DNA from: Sphingobacteriales bacterium
Lineage (GTDB): Bacteria; Bacteroidota; Bacteroidia; Sphingobacteriales; Sphingobacteriaceae
Reading direction: 5' to 3'
Assembly (NCBI GenBank): GCA_947478655.1
Contig: CANJWU010000019.1
Span: 1-11,203 of the forward strand
DNA length: 11,203 nt
A model generated the notes under the pieces. That model was not told the DNA's origin. It saw only the letters and a program-made list of their open reading frames with translations, and made no database searches. Shown here piece by piece: positions 1-7,345 of this stretch. The translations under genes were made by a program, and so were the position numbers. The first letter of the stretch is position 1. Every line of letters begins with the position of its first letter.

Positions 1-1235
1 CAGGTGCAGATAAAGTAGAAGTTTGCCCAACAGCAGGTTATCCAATTGTTTACGGCGAAAAAATAATCAGTCCAAATTTACCTACCGTTTTAGTATACGG
101 ACATTACGATGTTCAACCTGCAACGCCTTTAGAATTATGGGATACACCACCATTCGAACCTACCATTCGTAAAACTTCAATTCATCCAGAAGGCGCCATT
201 TTTGCAAGAGGATCTTGCGATGATAAAGGTCAAATGTATATGCATGTAAAAGCATTCGAATTAATGATGCAAACCAATACATTGGCTTGTAATGTTAAAT
301 TTATGATTGAAGGTGAAGAAGAAGTTGGTTCATCAAATTTAGGCATTTTTGTAAAAGCAAATAAAGAAAGATTAAAAGCAGATGTGGTGTTAATTTCAGA
401 CACATCTATACTAGCAAACGACTTACCTTCAATTGACTGTGGCTTAAGAGGATTAAGCTATGTAGAAGTAGAAGTTACAGGACCGAACCGCGATTTACAC
501 TCTGGTGTTTACGGTGGAGCCGTTGCTAATCCAATCAACATTTTAGCTAAAATGATTGCACAAATGCATGATGAAAATAACCACATTACTATACCTGGTT
601 TTTATGATCAAGTATTAGCAGTTTCTGAAACTGATCGTGCAGAAATGGCAAAAACACCATTTGATTTAAAAGATTACATAACCGATTTACAAGTTTCGGA
701 AGATTGGGGAGAAAAAGGATATTCAACTATTGAAAGAACAGGTATTCGCCCAACGCTAGATGTGAATGGTATTTGGGGCGGTTATACTGGTGAAGGTGCT
801 AAAACAGTTTTGCCTTCTAAAGCCTTTGCAAAAATTTCGATGCGTTTGGTTCCAAATCAAACTTCTGAACAAATCACTAAATTATTTTCTGATTACTTTA
901 CTAGTATTGCGCCTAAATCGGTGAAGGTTGAAGTAAGACCTCATCATGGTGGCGAACCTGTTTTAACGCCAACAGATTCTATTGCATTTAAAGCAGCAAG
1001 TAAAGCAATGGAAACAACATACGGTAAAACACCTATTCCTACTAGGGGTGGAGGCAGTATTCCAATTGTTGCGCTATTCGAAAAAGAATTAGGATTAAAA
1101 TCTGTTTTAATGGGATTTGGTTTAGATTCTGATGCTTTGCATTCTCCGAACGAACATTATGGTTTGTTTAATTATTACAAAGGCATCGAAACCATTCCAT
1201 TGTTTCATGAATATTTTGCAGCCATGAGCAAATAA
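1..1235 (+). CDS. M20 family dipeptidase (5' end outside window)
   Basis: This is a zinc-dependent M20 metallopeptidase of the CNDP/carnosinase-like dipeptidase group, probably cytoplasmic, which hydrolyses dipeptides or short peptides. The first complete codon is at position 3 and the frame is open to the left edge, so the true start lies upstream. About 410 residues are visible. I infer that roughly 40-60 N-terminal residues are missing, given the usual length near 450-470. The metal-site motifs are in order: GHYDVQP (first His ligand), SCDDKG (bridging Asp), [10 protein letters not shown] (catalytic and ligand Glu), SDTS (Asp ligand) and LHSPNEHY near the C terminus (last His ligand). The dimerisation-domain motif [13 protein letters not shown] and the [10 protein letters not shown] motif are also typical of this subgroup. 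The gene ends in tandem TAA TAA stops, 4 nt before the next start, so the two genes are probably cotranscribed. The exact substrate cannot be read from the sequence. Confidence 0.93.
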   Translation, partial: GADKVEVCPTAGYPIVYGEKIISPNLPTVLVYGHYDVQPATPLELWDTPPFEPTIRKTSIHPEGAIFARGSCDDKGQMYMHVKAFELMMQTNTLACNVKFMIEGEEEVGSSNLGIFVKANKERLKADVVLISDTSILANDLPSIDCGLRGLSYVEVEVTGPNRDLHSGVYGGAVANPINILAKMIAQMHDENNHITIPGFYDQVLAVSETDRAEMAKTPFDLKDYITDLQVSEDWGEKGYSTIERTGIRPTLDVNGIWGGYTGEGAKTVLPSKAFAKISMRLVPNQTSEQITKLFSDYFTSIAPKSVKVEVRPHHGGEPVLTPTDSIAFKAASKAMETTYGKTPIPTRGGGSIPIVALFEKELGLKSVLMGFGLDSDALHSPNEHYGLFNYYKGIETIPLFHEYFAAMSK

Positions 1236-1239
1236 TAAG

Positions 1240-3237
1240 ATGAATCAACTTGCTGCTGAGCGTTCGCTTTATTTATTACAACATGCCAATAACCCTGTAA
1301 ACTGGTATCCATGGGGCAAAGAGGCTTTAGATAAAGCAATCGCAGAGCAAAAGTTACTCATTATTAGCATTGGTTACGCAGCTTGCCATTGGTGTCATGT
1401 AATGGAACACGAATGCTTCGAAGACCTCGAGGTTGCCGAAGTAATGAACAAACATTTTGTATGTATAAAAATTGATCGAGAAGAACGACCAGATCTTGAT
1501 CAAATTTATATGAATGCGCTCCAATTAATGAAAGGCCAGGGAGGTTGGCCACTCAACATTATTGCTTTACCCAATCAAAAACCAATTTATGGAGGAACTT
1601 ATTTTAAAAAGTCCGACTGGATTGCTGTACTTCAAAACATCAATAGCTATTACCATCAAAATCCTTCCGAAACCATTGCCTACGCTGATAAACTAACAGA
1701 AGGCATTCGTCAAATAGATCAAATAATACCCAATCAACAAGCGACTAATTTTACTATCGAATCGCTTCAAAAGGCCCTGGATAAAATTATTCCATATTAC
1801 GATTTTACTTTTGGCGCACACCAAGGGGCACCTAAATTTCCGATGCCCTGTTATTATTCATTCTTGTTAAAATTTGCACATGTTACAAACGATAATAGGG
1901 TAACAGCCTTTGTACAATTGACTTTGAACCAAATGGCTAATGGCGGAATTTATGATCATTTAGCCGGAGGATTTGCAAGGTATGCAGTAGATGAACAATG
2001 GAAAATTCCCCATTTCGAAAAAATGTTATACGATAATGCGCAACTTATTTCACTTTATACTGCTGCATTTCTCAAATTTAAATCACCATTATATAAACAA
2101 GTAGCTATTGAAACAATAGATTTTTGTATAAGGGATTTTCTTCAAGCAGGCGAGGGGTTTCAGTCGGCATTCGATGCAGATTCGGAAGGAGTAGAAGGCA
2201 AATATTATTGTTTTTCAAAAGAAGAAATTGGGAATGTTTTAGGAAATGATGCAAACTTGTTTTGTAGTTATTTTGAAATATCGGAACAGGGAAATTGGGA
2301 AGAAAATATAAATATTCTTCATCGAAAAATACCCAACGAACATATCGCTGAATCTTATAACCTAAGCGTGGAAGCATTGATTGAAAAAATTAATTTGCTC
2401 AAAACCCAATTACTCAATTATCGTATGCTGAGAATAAAACCAGCATTAGACGATAAACAATTAACATCCTGGAACGCTTTAATGATAAAGGCTTTAGCCG
2501 ATGCCTATTTGACATTTGATAATATAACCTATTTAAAAACGGCAGTAGCAACAGGCAATTTTATCTATACAAAATTATTTGATCAACAAACGCTATATCG
2601 TTCTTATCAAAAACAAAGTGCTAAAATTCCTGGATTTTTAGATGATTATGCCTTAACCATAGATGCATTTATTTCCCTTTACGAAATTACATTCGATGAA
2701 AAATGGTTAAAGGCTGCAGAACAAATCACCCAGATTTGCATCACACAATTCCAAGACCAAGACACGCAAATGTTTTATTACACTGCTGCAAACGATGCGC
2801 CATTAATCGCCCGTCAATTTGAAACGATAGACAATGTCATTCCCTCTAGTAATGCGGTGTTGGCGCAGGCTATGTTCAAATTAGGGGAGCTTTTAACTAA
2901 TGAATCTTATATCGAAACTGCTAAGGTTAACCTTCAAAGCATGTTTCATCAAACCACTAAAAGTGTTTCTTCTTATTCCAATTGGGCAAGTTTATTGTTA
3001 AACTTTATTCAACAACCAAGTATTTTTGTAGTTACTGGACCTAAAGCCGCAGAGCTTAGAAATGAAATGGCCAAAAATTATTTACCATTTATCATGTATG
3101 CTGGGTCAGAAAATAATGCTACACTTCCTATTTTTGCGAATCGTTTTAAAGCAAATGAGAATTGGATTTACATTTGTAAGAACAACAATTGCGCATTACC
3201 CGTGCAAAATATAGCCGCGGCTTTACCTTTAATTTAA
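1240..3237 (+). CDS. DUF255 / SPATA20-like (YyaL-type) thioredoxin-domain protein
   Basis: This 665-residue protein belongs to the DUF255 family, known as YyaL in Bacillus and SPATA20 in mammals. It has an N-terminal thioredoxin-like domain followed by a six-hairpin (alpha/alpha-barrel) glycosidase-like region. The start [20 protein letters not shown] matches the conserved opening of the family. The redox-type motif is C49-H-W-C52-H, followed by VMEHECFED. Later family signatures are APKFPMP near residue 200, [18 protein letters not shown] and [12 protein letters not shown] near 235-265, [13 protein letters not shown] near 310, [12 protein letters not shown] near 406, LDDYA near 465 and a C-terminal cysteine pair in CKNNNCALP. 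Length and motif order indicate an intact protein. No signal peptide is seen, so it should be cytoplasmic. The biochemical role of the family is not established. It starts 4 nt after the dipeptidase stop, and its stop overlaps the stop of the convergent lipoprotein gene. Confidence 0.93.
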   Translation: MNQLAAERSLYLLQHANNPVNWYPWGKEALDKAIAEQKLLIISIGYAACHWCHVMEHECFEDLEVAEVMNKHFVCIKIDREERPDLDQIYMNALQLMKGQGGWPLNIIALPNQKPIYGGTYFKKSDWIAVLQNINSYYHQNPSETIAYADKLTEGIRQIDQIIPNQQATNFTIESLQKALDKIIPYYDFTFGAHQGAPKFPMPCYYSFLLKFAHVTNDNRVTAFVQLTLNQMANGGIYDHLAGGFARYAVDEQWKIPHFEKMLYDNAQLISLYTAAFLKFKSPLYKQVAIETIDFCIRDFLQAGEGFQSAFDADSEGVEGKYYCFSKEEIGNVLGNDANLFCSYFEISEQGNWEENINILHRKIPNEHIAESYNLSVEALIEKINLLKTQLLNYRMLRIKPALDDKQLTSWNALMIKALADAYLTFDNITYLKTAVATGNFIYTKLFDQQTLYRSYQKQSAKIPGFLDDYALTIDAFISLYEITFDEKWLKAAEQITQICITQFQDQDTQMFYYTAANDAPLIARQFETIDNVIPSSNAVLAQAMFKLGELLTNESYIETAKVNLQSMFHQTTKSVSSYSNWASLLLNFIQQPSIFVVTGPKAAELRNEMAKNYLPFIMYAGSENNATLPIFANRFKANENWIYICKNNNCALPVQNIAAALPLI

Positions 3238-3764
3238 CGAATAGTTTTGATAAAAAGCACTTGCTTTTTTAGGCCGCTAACTTGCTGTGTGTGGTAGTAA
3301 GAATAAGTGTTTGAAGGAAATAAGTCAATTATTTTTATACTAGTAAATAAGTTGTTTTCTACTCGTATAAAAAGTCTTATTTTTTTTATGGATTTGCCAT
3401 TATAATTAATAACACATTTTTTAACAGGAATATAATCTTCTAAGGCTGTATATTGAACCGTTTGATTGTTTGCATCTGAATCTTTTGCGAATGAATTTTT
3501 CCAAGCTTTCTTATTGATGTCGTAGCTTAAAAAACCTTTCAAATCTTCTGTTAAATTTATGCTTTTGATTTTTTTGATTTCAAAACGATCGTTTACTTTC
3601 ACTACTTTAAGGTAGGATTTTTCCGAAAACTGAATAAGCTTCAACTGCTCGTCTATAAAGCCTTTCAGGCTAAAATAAGCTATTGAATTAGGTTCTACTT
3701 TAGCTTGTTGGCATGCGCTCGTACTCCATATTAATACGATTCCAAAAACAATTTTTTTAAACAT
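3234..3764 (-). CDS. Small predicted lipoprotein, function unknown
   Basis: I do not recognise the family of this 176-residue protein. Its N terminus, [18 protein letters not shown], is a lipoprotein signal: two lysines, a hydrophobic stretch, then a lipobox-like STSAC with Cys18 as the acylation site. The residues after Cys (QQAKVEP) do not reveal an inner- or outer-membrane sorting rule that I can apply. The mature part is Lys-rich with alternating hydrophobic residues, suggesting a mainly beta fold. It has one further Cys (in [10 protein letters not shown]), no transmembrane segment and no catalytic motif that I can see. The start codon lies inside the end of gpmI (8-nt overlap), which suggests cotranscription and coupled translation from the gpmI transcript. 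The stop overlaps the convergent DUF255 stop at a shared TTAA. It is probably a lineage-restricted cell-envelope protein. A link to glycolysis is not implied by the overlap alone. Confidence 0.82.
   Translation of the reverse strand: MFKKIVFGIVLIWSTSACQQAKVEPNSIAYFSLKGFIDEQLKLIQFSEKSYLKVVKVNDRFEIKKIKSINLTEDLKGFLSYDINKKAWKNSFAKDSDANNQTVQYTALEDYIPVKKCVINYNGKSIKKIRLFIRVENNLFTSIKIIDLFPSNTYSYYHTQQVSGLKKQVLFIKTIR
3252..3270 (+). terminator. Weak AT-rich hairpin, possible terminator of the dipeptidase-DUF255 operon
   Basis: AAAAAGC (3252-3258) and GCTTTTT (3263-3269) form a perfect 7-bp stem with an ACTT loop, followed on the plus strand by a short T run. It starts 15 nt after the DUF255 stop, where an intrinsic terminator would be expected, but it has only two G-C pairs. 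It lies inside the coding end of the minus-strand lipoprotein gene (codons for KKQVLF), so its base sequence is also constrained by protein coding. It may be a chance product of the AT-rich sequence. Confidence 0.35.
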
Positions 3765-5280
3765 GGCTAATTAAACTTACACCATTCATTTCTGCTGGTT
3801 GTGGTAAATGCATCATGGCTAAAATTGTGGGTGCTACATCTGCTAAGCCACCATCATTTAATTTTGTAACTTCCTCATCGATGATTATACAAGGAACTAA
3901 ATTGGTAGAGTGAGCGGTATTAACCGATCCATCGGCATTGATCATAAAATCGGCATTGCCATGATCGGCAATAATAATAAATGAATAACCATTTTTAAGA
4001 CCAGATTCAACTACTTCTTTAGCACATTGATCGACCGTTTCGACTGCTTTTACCACCGCTTGGAAAACGCCTGTATGACCTACCATATCTGGGTTTGCAA
4101 AATTTAAACAAACAAAATCTGCTTCTTTTTTATCCAATTCTGCTATAATTGCATCCTTTATGCCATAGGCACTCATTGCTGGTTGTAAATCGTAGGTTGC
4201 CACTTTAGGAGAAGGCACCATGATTCTTTTTTCTCCCTTAAACTCTTGTTCTCTTCCTCCAGAAAAGAAAAAAGTAACATGCGGATATTTTTCTGTTTCG
4301 GCAATTCTAATTTGCTTTAAATTTTGTTGCTCAATAATTTCACCTAAGGTATTGCGCAAATTATCTTTTTCAAAAACCACTTTTATATTTTCAAAAGATT
4401 CATCGTAGGTGGTCATGGTTACATAATACAATGAAAGTTTATTCATATTGTATTCATGTCTATCTTTTTGCGTTAAAGCCGAAGTTATTTCTCTTGCACG
4501 GTCTGTTCTAAAATTAAAACTGATGACTACATCACCTTCTTTAATGGCATCATAGGCATTTCCAGCTTCATCAAGACATACAATAGGTTTAATAAATTCA
4601 TCTGTAATGCCATTGGCATAAGCTTGTTTAATCGCTTCTTCTACATTGTTCGTTTGTTCGCCAATTTGATTGACCAATAAATCATAAGCTAATTTTACGC
4701 GTTCCCATCTATTATCTCTGTCCATTGCATAAAAACGACCTATAATGCTTGATATATGTGCATTTGAGCCATCTAGGTGTTCTTGTAAATTATTTAAATA
4801 ATTGATTCCAGCTTTTGGATCGGTATCTCTGCCGTCTAAAAAAGCATGTATTAGTACATTTTCAATTTTATAATCAGCGGCCATATCACACAAACCTTTG
4901 AGGTGATTAATATGTGAGTGTACACCACCATCAGATAATAGTCCTATAAAGTGTACATTTTTATGATTGCTTTTGGCATATTCAAAAGCATTTTTTAAGG
5001 TTTCGTTCTCCCAAAGCGTTTTTTCCTTTACCGCTTTATTAATTTTAACTAATTCTTGATAAATGATGCGTCCAGAGCCAATGGTTAAATGACCCACCTC
5101 CGAATTTCCCATTTGACCTTCGGGTAATCCTACCGATTCTCCAGATGCAACTAGCTTAGCATGAGGGTATTTGCTATATAATGAATTGATAAAAGGTGTT
5201 TGTGCATGTTGAATGGCATCTGCTTGGTATTGTAAACCCAATCCCCAGCCATCTAATATCATCAATACTGTTTTTTTCAT
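3757..5280 (-). CDS. gpmI: 2,3-bisphosphoglycerate-independent phosphoglycerate mutase
   Basis: GpmI interconverts 3-phosphoglycerate and 2-phosphoglycerate in glycolysis and gluconeogenesis, using two Mn ions and a phosphoserine intermediate, in the cytoplasm. I place the start at the ATG ending at 5280, which gives MKKTVLMILDGWG and 507 residues, the normal family length. An in-frame ATG at 5286 adds only two residues (MK). A longer frame opening at 5310 (MNCFVFLF) has no counterpart in the family. Visible motifs in this numbering are DGWG (D10, metal), GNSEVGH with the phosphorylated Ser60, DGRDTDP at 149-155, GRFYAMDRDNRWERV at 181-195, FNFRTDRARE at 255-264, KYPHVTFFFSGG near 331-342, NPDMVGH with D398 and H402, ADHGN with D439 and H440, and TAHS with H457. 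All metal and catalytic positions appear intact. It is divergent from the DUF4783 gene and overlaps the downstream lipoprotein gene by 8 nt. Confidence 0.97.
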   Translation of the reverse strand: MKKTVLMILDGWGLGLQYQADAIQHAQTPFINSLYSKYPHAKLVASGESVGLPEGQMGNSEVGHLTIGSGRIIYQELVKINKAVKEKTLWENETLKNAFEYAKSNHKNVHFIGLLSDGGVHSHINHLKGLCDMAADYKIENVLIHAFLDGRDTDPKAGINYLNNLQEHLDGSNAHISSIIGRFYAMDRDNRWERVKLAYDLLVNQIGEQTNNVEEAIKQAYANGITDEFIKPIVCLDEAGNAYDAIKEGDVVISFNFRTDRAREITSALTQKDRHEYNMNKLSLYYVTMTTYDESFENIKVVFEKDNLRNTLGEIIEQQNLKQIRIAETEKYPHVTFFFSGGREQEFKGEKRIMVPSPKVATYDLQPAMSAYGIKDAIIAELDKKEADFVCLNFANPDMVGHTGVFQAVVKAVETVDQCAKEVVESGLKNGYSFIIIADHGNADFMINADGSVNTAHSTNLVPCIIIDEEVTKLNDGGLADVAPTILAMMHLPQPAEMNGVSLISHV

Positions 5281-5289
5281 TTTCATAAA

Positions 5290-5297
5290 CAAAAATA
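5290..5297 (-). promoter_or_regulatory. Possible -7 box for gpmI (TATTTTTG)
   Basis: Read on the minus strand, TATTTTTG fits the Bacteroidota sigma-70 -7 consensus TAnnTTTG. It lies 9 nt before the chosen gpmI ATG and 3 nt before the alternative ATG at 5286. The transcript would therefore be leaderless or nearly so. No TTG-type -33 element is visible at the usual 17-23 nt spacing, so this is a weak call in AT-rich sequence. Confidence 0.3.
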
Positions 5298-5363
5298 CAA
5301 AGCAATTCATTGATTGGCACAGTTTTTATACATTAATTCGTGTAAATATTAATTTTATCTCTA

Positions 5364-5765
5364 ATGAAGCGTTTTTGGATCCTTCTTATATTGGGTTTTT
5401 TCACTTTTAATCAAGTGAATGCGCAAAACAATATCATCGATGATATTAGTTTAGGATTTGCCAATTCTGATCAACAAACAATTGCTAAATACCTTGGAAA
5501 TAAAGTAGAAATCAATCTTTTTGACTTATCTGGCGTATATAGCAAAGCCCAAGCCGAAATGGTTTTAAAAGACTTTTTTGATAAATACGAAGTACAATCT
5601 TTCCAATTATTCAATAAAAGCAACGCAAATGGAGGCCCATCCAAATTTGCCATTGGTAATTTAAATACAAGGAATGGCAATTTTAGAATTTTCTTTATTC
5701 TAAAAGAGCTAGAAGGAGCCTATTTTATTCAAGAAATGCGTTTTTTAGCCCAAGCTTCGCGCTAA
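5364..5765 (+). CDS. DUF4783 domain-containing secreted protein
   Basis: This 133-residue protein has an N-terminal signal peptide: MKR, a hydrophobic core WILLILGFFTF, and a likely cleavage after Ala20 in QVNA|QNN. The mature part is about 113 residues. Features such as DDISLGFANSDQQTIAKYL, VEINLF, VYSKAQAEMVLKDFFDKY and the closing FxxxELEGxYFIQEMRF match the DUF4783 family, which I know as a Bacteroidota family of small exported proteins with an NTF2-like look. The pattern is a helix, then a lumenal cone of strands, with an AEMVLKDFF helix. No enzymatic residues can be assigned and the function is unknown. The protein should be periplasmic. It is the first gene of the plus-strand group and sits 28 nt before the nadC ATG. 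The start is supported by the signal peptide beginning at this ATG. A frame opening at 5213 is a different reading frame and is not real. Confidence 0.88.
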   Translation: MKRFWILLILGFFTFNQVNAQNNIIDDISLGFANSDQQTIAKYLGNKVEINLFDLSGVYSKAQAEMVLKDFFDKYEVQSFQLFNKSNANGGPSKFAIGNLNTRNGNFRIFFILKELEGAYFIQEMRFLAQASR

Positions 5766-5770
5766 TTTTT

Positions 5771-5778
5771 TAACTTTG
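5771..5778 (+). promoter_or_regulatory. Likely -7 promoter box for nadC (TAACTTTG)
   Basis: TAACTTTG is an exact match to the Bacteroidota -7 consensus TAnnTTTG. It begins 5 nt after the DUF4783 stop and ends 15 nt before the nadC ATG at 5794, giving a short leader of about 10 nt. No clear TTG -33 element is seen at the usual spacing, so the promoter is supported by one element and its position only. Confidence 0.45.
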
Positions 5779-5790
5779 GCAAAAGCCAAA
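5775..5790. repeat. Perfect inverted repeat at the nadC promoter
   Basis: TTTGGCAAAAGCCAAA is a perfect inverted repeat with two 6-bp arms and a 4-nt A loop. Its left arm overlaps the TTTG of the putative -7 box, and its right arm ends 3 nt before the nadC ATG. It is not followed by a T run, so it is not a terminator. It could be an operator, a small 5' hairpin in the mRNA, or chance. Confidence 0.5.
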
Positions 5791-5793
5791 TCA

Positions 5794-6642
5794 ATGAATT
5801 ATTCTATTCCTCAATTAACACTCTTTATAAAAGCTGTCCTTGCAGAAGATATAGGAACTGGCGATCATACCTCTTTAGCAACTATTCCAACAGGCGTTCA
5901 AAGCCAAGCAAAATTGTTAGTGAAAGAAAATGGTGTAATTGCAGGTGTTCAAATTGCCTTGAAAATTTTTGAAATAGTAGACCCCAGTTTACAAATTGAA
6001 CTTTTCTATCAAGATGGTGATACCGTAAAAGTTGGACAAGAAATTTTACATGTAAAAGGCAGCGTACATTCGATCTTAAAAGCAGAAAGATTGGTGTTAA
6101 ATACCATGCAAAGAATGTCTGGTATTGCAACTACTACCGCACATGCGGTCTCCTTGGTTAAAGATTACAACACACAAATTTTAGATACTAGAAAAACAAC
6201 ACCTGGCTTTCGCTTTTTAGAAAAAGAAGCGGTTAAAATAGGAGGTGGGTTTAATCACCGATTTGGTTTATTCGACATGATATTAATAAAAGACAATCAT
6301 GTAGATTATGCTGGCGGAATTACCAAAGCACTAGAGAACGCGCATCAATACCTTTTACAAACGGGTTTGATTTTACCAATCGAAATAGAAACAAGAACTT
6401 TAGCAGAAGTAAAAGAAGCATTAGCCATTGGAGGATTTCAACGCATGATGTTTGATAATTTTAGTTTTGAAAACATAAAAACTGCCGTCAATTTGGTGGA
6501 TGGCCAATACGAAACCGAGGCATCTGGTGGAATAACCATTGAAAATGTGCAAGCATATGCTGCATGTGGCGTGAGTCATATTTCCTTAGGTGCTTTAACT
6601 CATTCAGTTAAGTCATTAGACTTGAGTTTAAAGGCATTTTAA
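5794..6642 (+). CDS. nadC: Nicotinate-nucleotide pyrophosphorylase (carboxylating)
   Basis: NadC (quinolinate phosphoribosyltransferase) converts quinolinate and PRPP to nicotinate mononucleotide, CO2 and pyrophosphate, the third step of de novo NAD synthesis. From the ATG at 5794 the protein has 282 residues, the usual family length. Motifs in this numbering are AEDIGTGDHTS near 17-27 (N-terminal domain), ILDTRKTTPG at 129-138 with the substrate-binding Arg133 and Lys134, HR at 155-156, LIKDNH with Lys166, EIETRT with Glu199, FDNFS with Asp221, EASGGI at 242-247 and SLGALTHS near 264-271. The active site looks complete. A TTG at 5776 in the same frame would add six residues, but it falls inside the putative -7 box, so I prefer the ATG. 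No nadA or nadB is in the window. The gene is followed by plsY after 33 nt. Confidence 0.96.
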   Translation: MNYSIPQLTLFIKAVLAEDIGTGDHTSLATIPTGVQSQAKLLVKENGVIAGVQIALKIFEIVDPSLQIELFYQDGDTVKVGQEILHVKGSVHSILKAERLVLNTMQRMSGIATTTAHAVSLVKDYNTQILDTRKTTPGFRFLEKEAVKIGGGFNHRFGLFDMILIKDNHVDYAGGITKALENAHQYLLQTGLILPIEIETRTLAEVKEALAIGGFQRMMFDNFSFENIKTAVNLVDGQYETEASGGITIENVQAYAACGVSHISLGALTHSVKSLDLSLKAF

Positions 6643-6651
6643 AAGATTTTA

Positions 6652-6659
6652 TATATTTG
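6652..6659 (+). promoter_or_regulatory. Possible -7 promoter box for plsY (TATATTTG)
   Basis: TATATTTG fits the TAnnTTTG consensus exactly and ends 16 nt before the plsY ATG, almost the same spacing as the nadC box. It lies in the 33-nt gap after nadC. The nearest upstream TTG (6622-6624) is about 27 nt away, longer than the usual 17-23 nt, so the -33 element is not convincing. Confidence 0.38.
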
Positions 6660-6675
6660 ATCATTCCTATTTGAT

Positions 6676-7329
6676 ATGCTTTCAATCTATACCTCAACCG
6701 CTTTAATTCTTTCCTATTTGTATGGGTCTATACCCACTGCAATATGGTTGGGTAAAGCCATGTATGGAATAGATGTAAGAGAATATGGAAGTGGTAACGC
6801 GGGTGCAACTAATACTTTCCGCATACTTGGTAAAAAGGCTGGTATTCCAGTTTTAATCATTGATATACTCAAAGGATTTACCGCTACTAATTTGGTTTAT
6901 TTTGTTGGAAAATATTCTCCGGGAACGGTTCAATTTGCCAATTTCCAATTAGTGTTAGGTTTAACCGCAATTGTAGGACATATATTTCCCGTATTTGCTG
7001 GTTTTAGAGGCGGTAAAGGCATCGCAACCTTATTTGGTATGATATTAGCCGTTCATCCGGCGGCATCGGCCTTAGCTTCTGTAGTCTTTATTATCATGTT
7101 GCTCAGTACACGCTATGTTTCTTTAAGTTCGATGATAGGTAGTTTTTCCTATCCGATCATCATCATTTTATTTTTTAACGAAACAGCCACGCGTACCCAA
7201 ATCTTATTTGCCATTGTGGTGAGTATATTAGTCATGATCACGCATCAAAAAAATATCGAAAGATTATTAAAAGGCAAAGAGTCTAAAGTTAATTTTAGAA
7301 AGAAAAAAGGCATTCCGAATGAATCATAA
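6676..7329 (+). CDS. plsY: Acyl-phosphate:glycerol-3-phosphate acyltransferase PlsY
   Basis: PlsY is an inner-membrane enzyme that transfers the acyl group of acyl-phosphate to glycerol-3-phosphate, making lysophosphatidic acid in the first step of phospholipid synthesis. The 217-residue protein fits the family length and is hydrophobic throughout, with about five predicted membrane segments (roughly residues 3-25, 55-76, 90-110, 124-146 and 155-188). The three family motifs are visible: GSGNAGATN at 38-46, GHIFPVFAGFRGGKG at 101-115 and HQKNIERLLKGKE at 190-202. The basic tail VNFRKKKG ends the protein. The ATG is the natural start, since the first membrane segment begins directly after it. 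PlsY normally depends on PlsX for acyl-phosphate, and plsX is not in the window. The protease gene starts 16 nt after its stop. Confidence 0.96.
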   Translation: MLSIYTSTALILSYLYGSIPTAIWLGKAMYGIDVREYGSGNAGATNTFRILGKKAGIPVLIIDILKGFTATNLVYFVGKYSPGTVQFANFQLVLGLTAIVGHIFPVFAGFRGGKGIATLFGMILAVHPAASALASVVFIIMLLSTRYVSLSSMIGSFSYPIIIILFFNETATRTQILFAIVVSILVMITHQKNIERLLKGKESKVNFRKKKGIPNES

Positions 7330-7345
7330 TTTCCTTAATATTTAT

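Noticed and set aside
5281..5310. N-terminal extension of gpmI (MNCFVFLFMK)
   Set aside because: It has no match to the conserved GpmI opening, and it would start upstream of the only -7-like box. The family motif MKKTVLMILDGWG begins at 5280.
5310..5363. Promoter for DUF4783 in the divergent gap
   Set aside because: A promoter is expected here, but the best matches to TAnnTTTG (for example TACATTAA at 5329) are poor, so I list none.
5213..5410. 65-residue plus-strand frame across the gpmI-DUF4783 divergent region
   Set aside because: It runs antisense through the gpmI start and out of frame into DUF4783, with no recognisable domain or start signal.
5776..5793. TTG start for nadC adding MAKAKS
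   Set aside because: It lies inside the -7 box and inverted repeat. The ATG at 5794 gives the normal family length.
7319..7345. Earlier ATG for the protease (MNHNFLNIY), overlapping plsY
   Set aside because: It would place nine residues ahead of an otherwise normal signal peptide that begins at the ATG at 7346.
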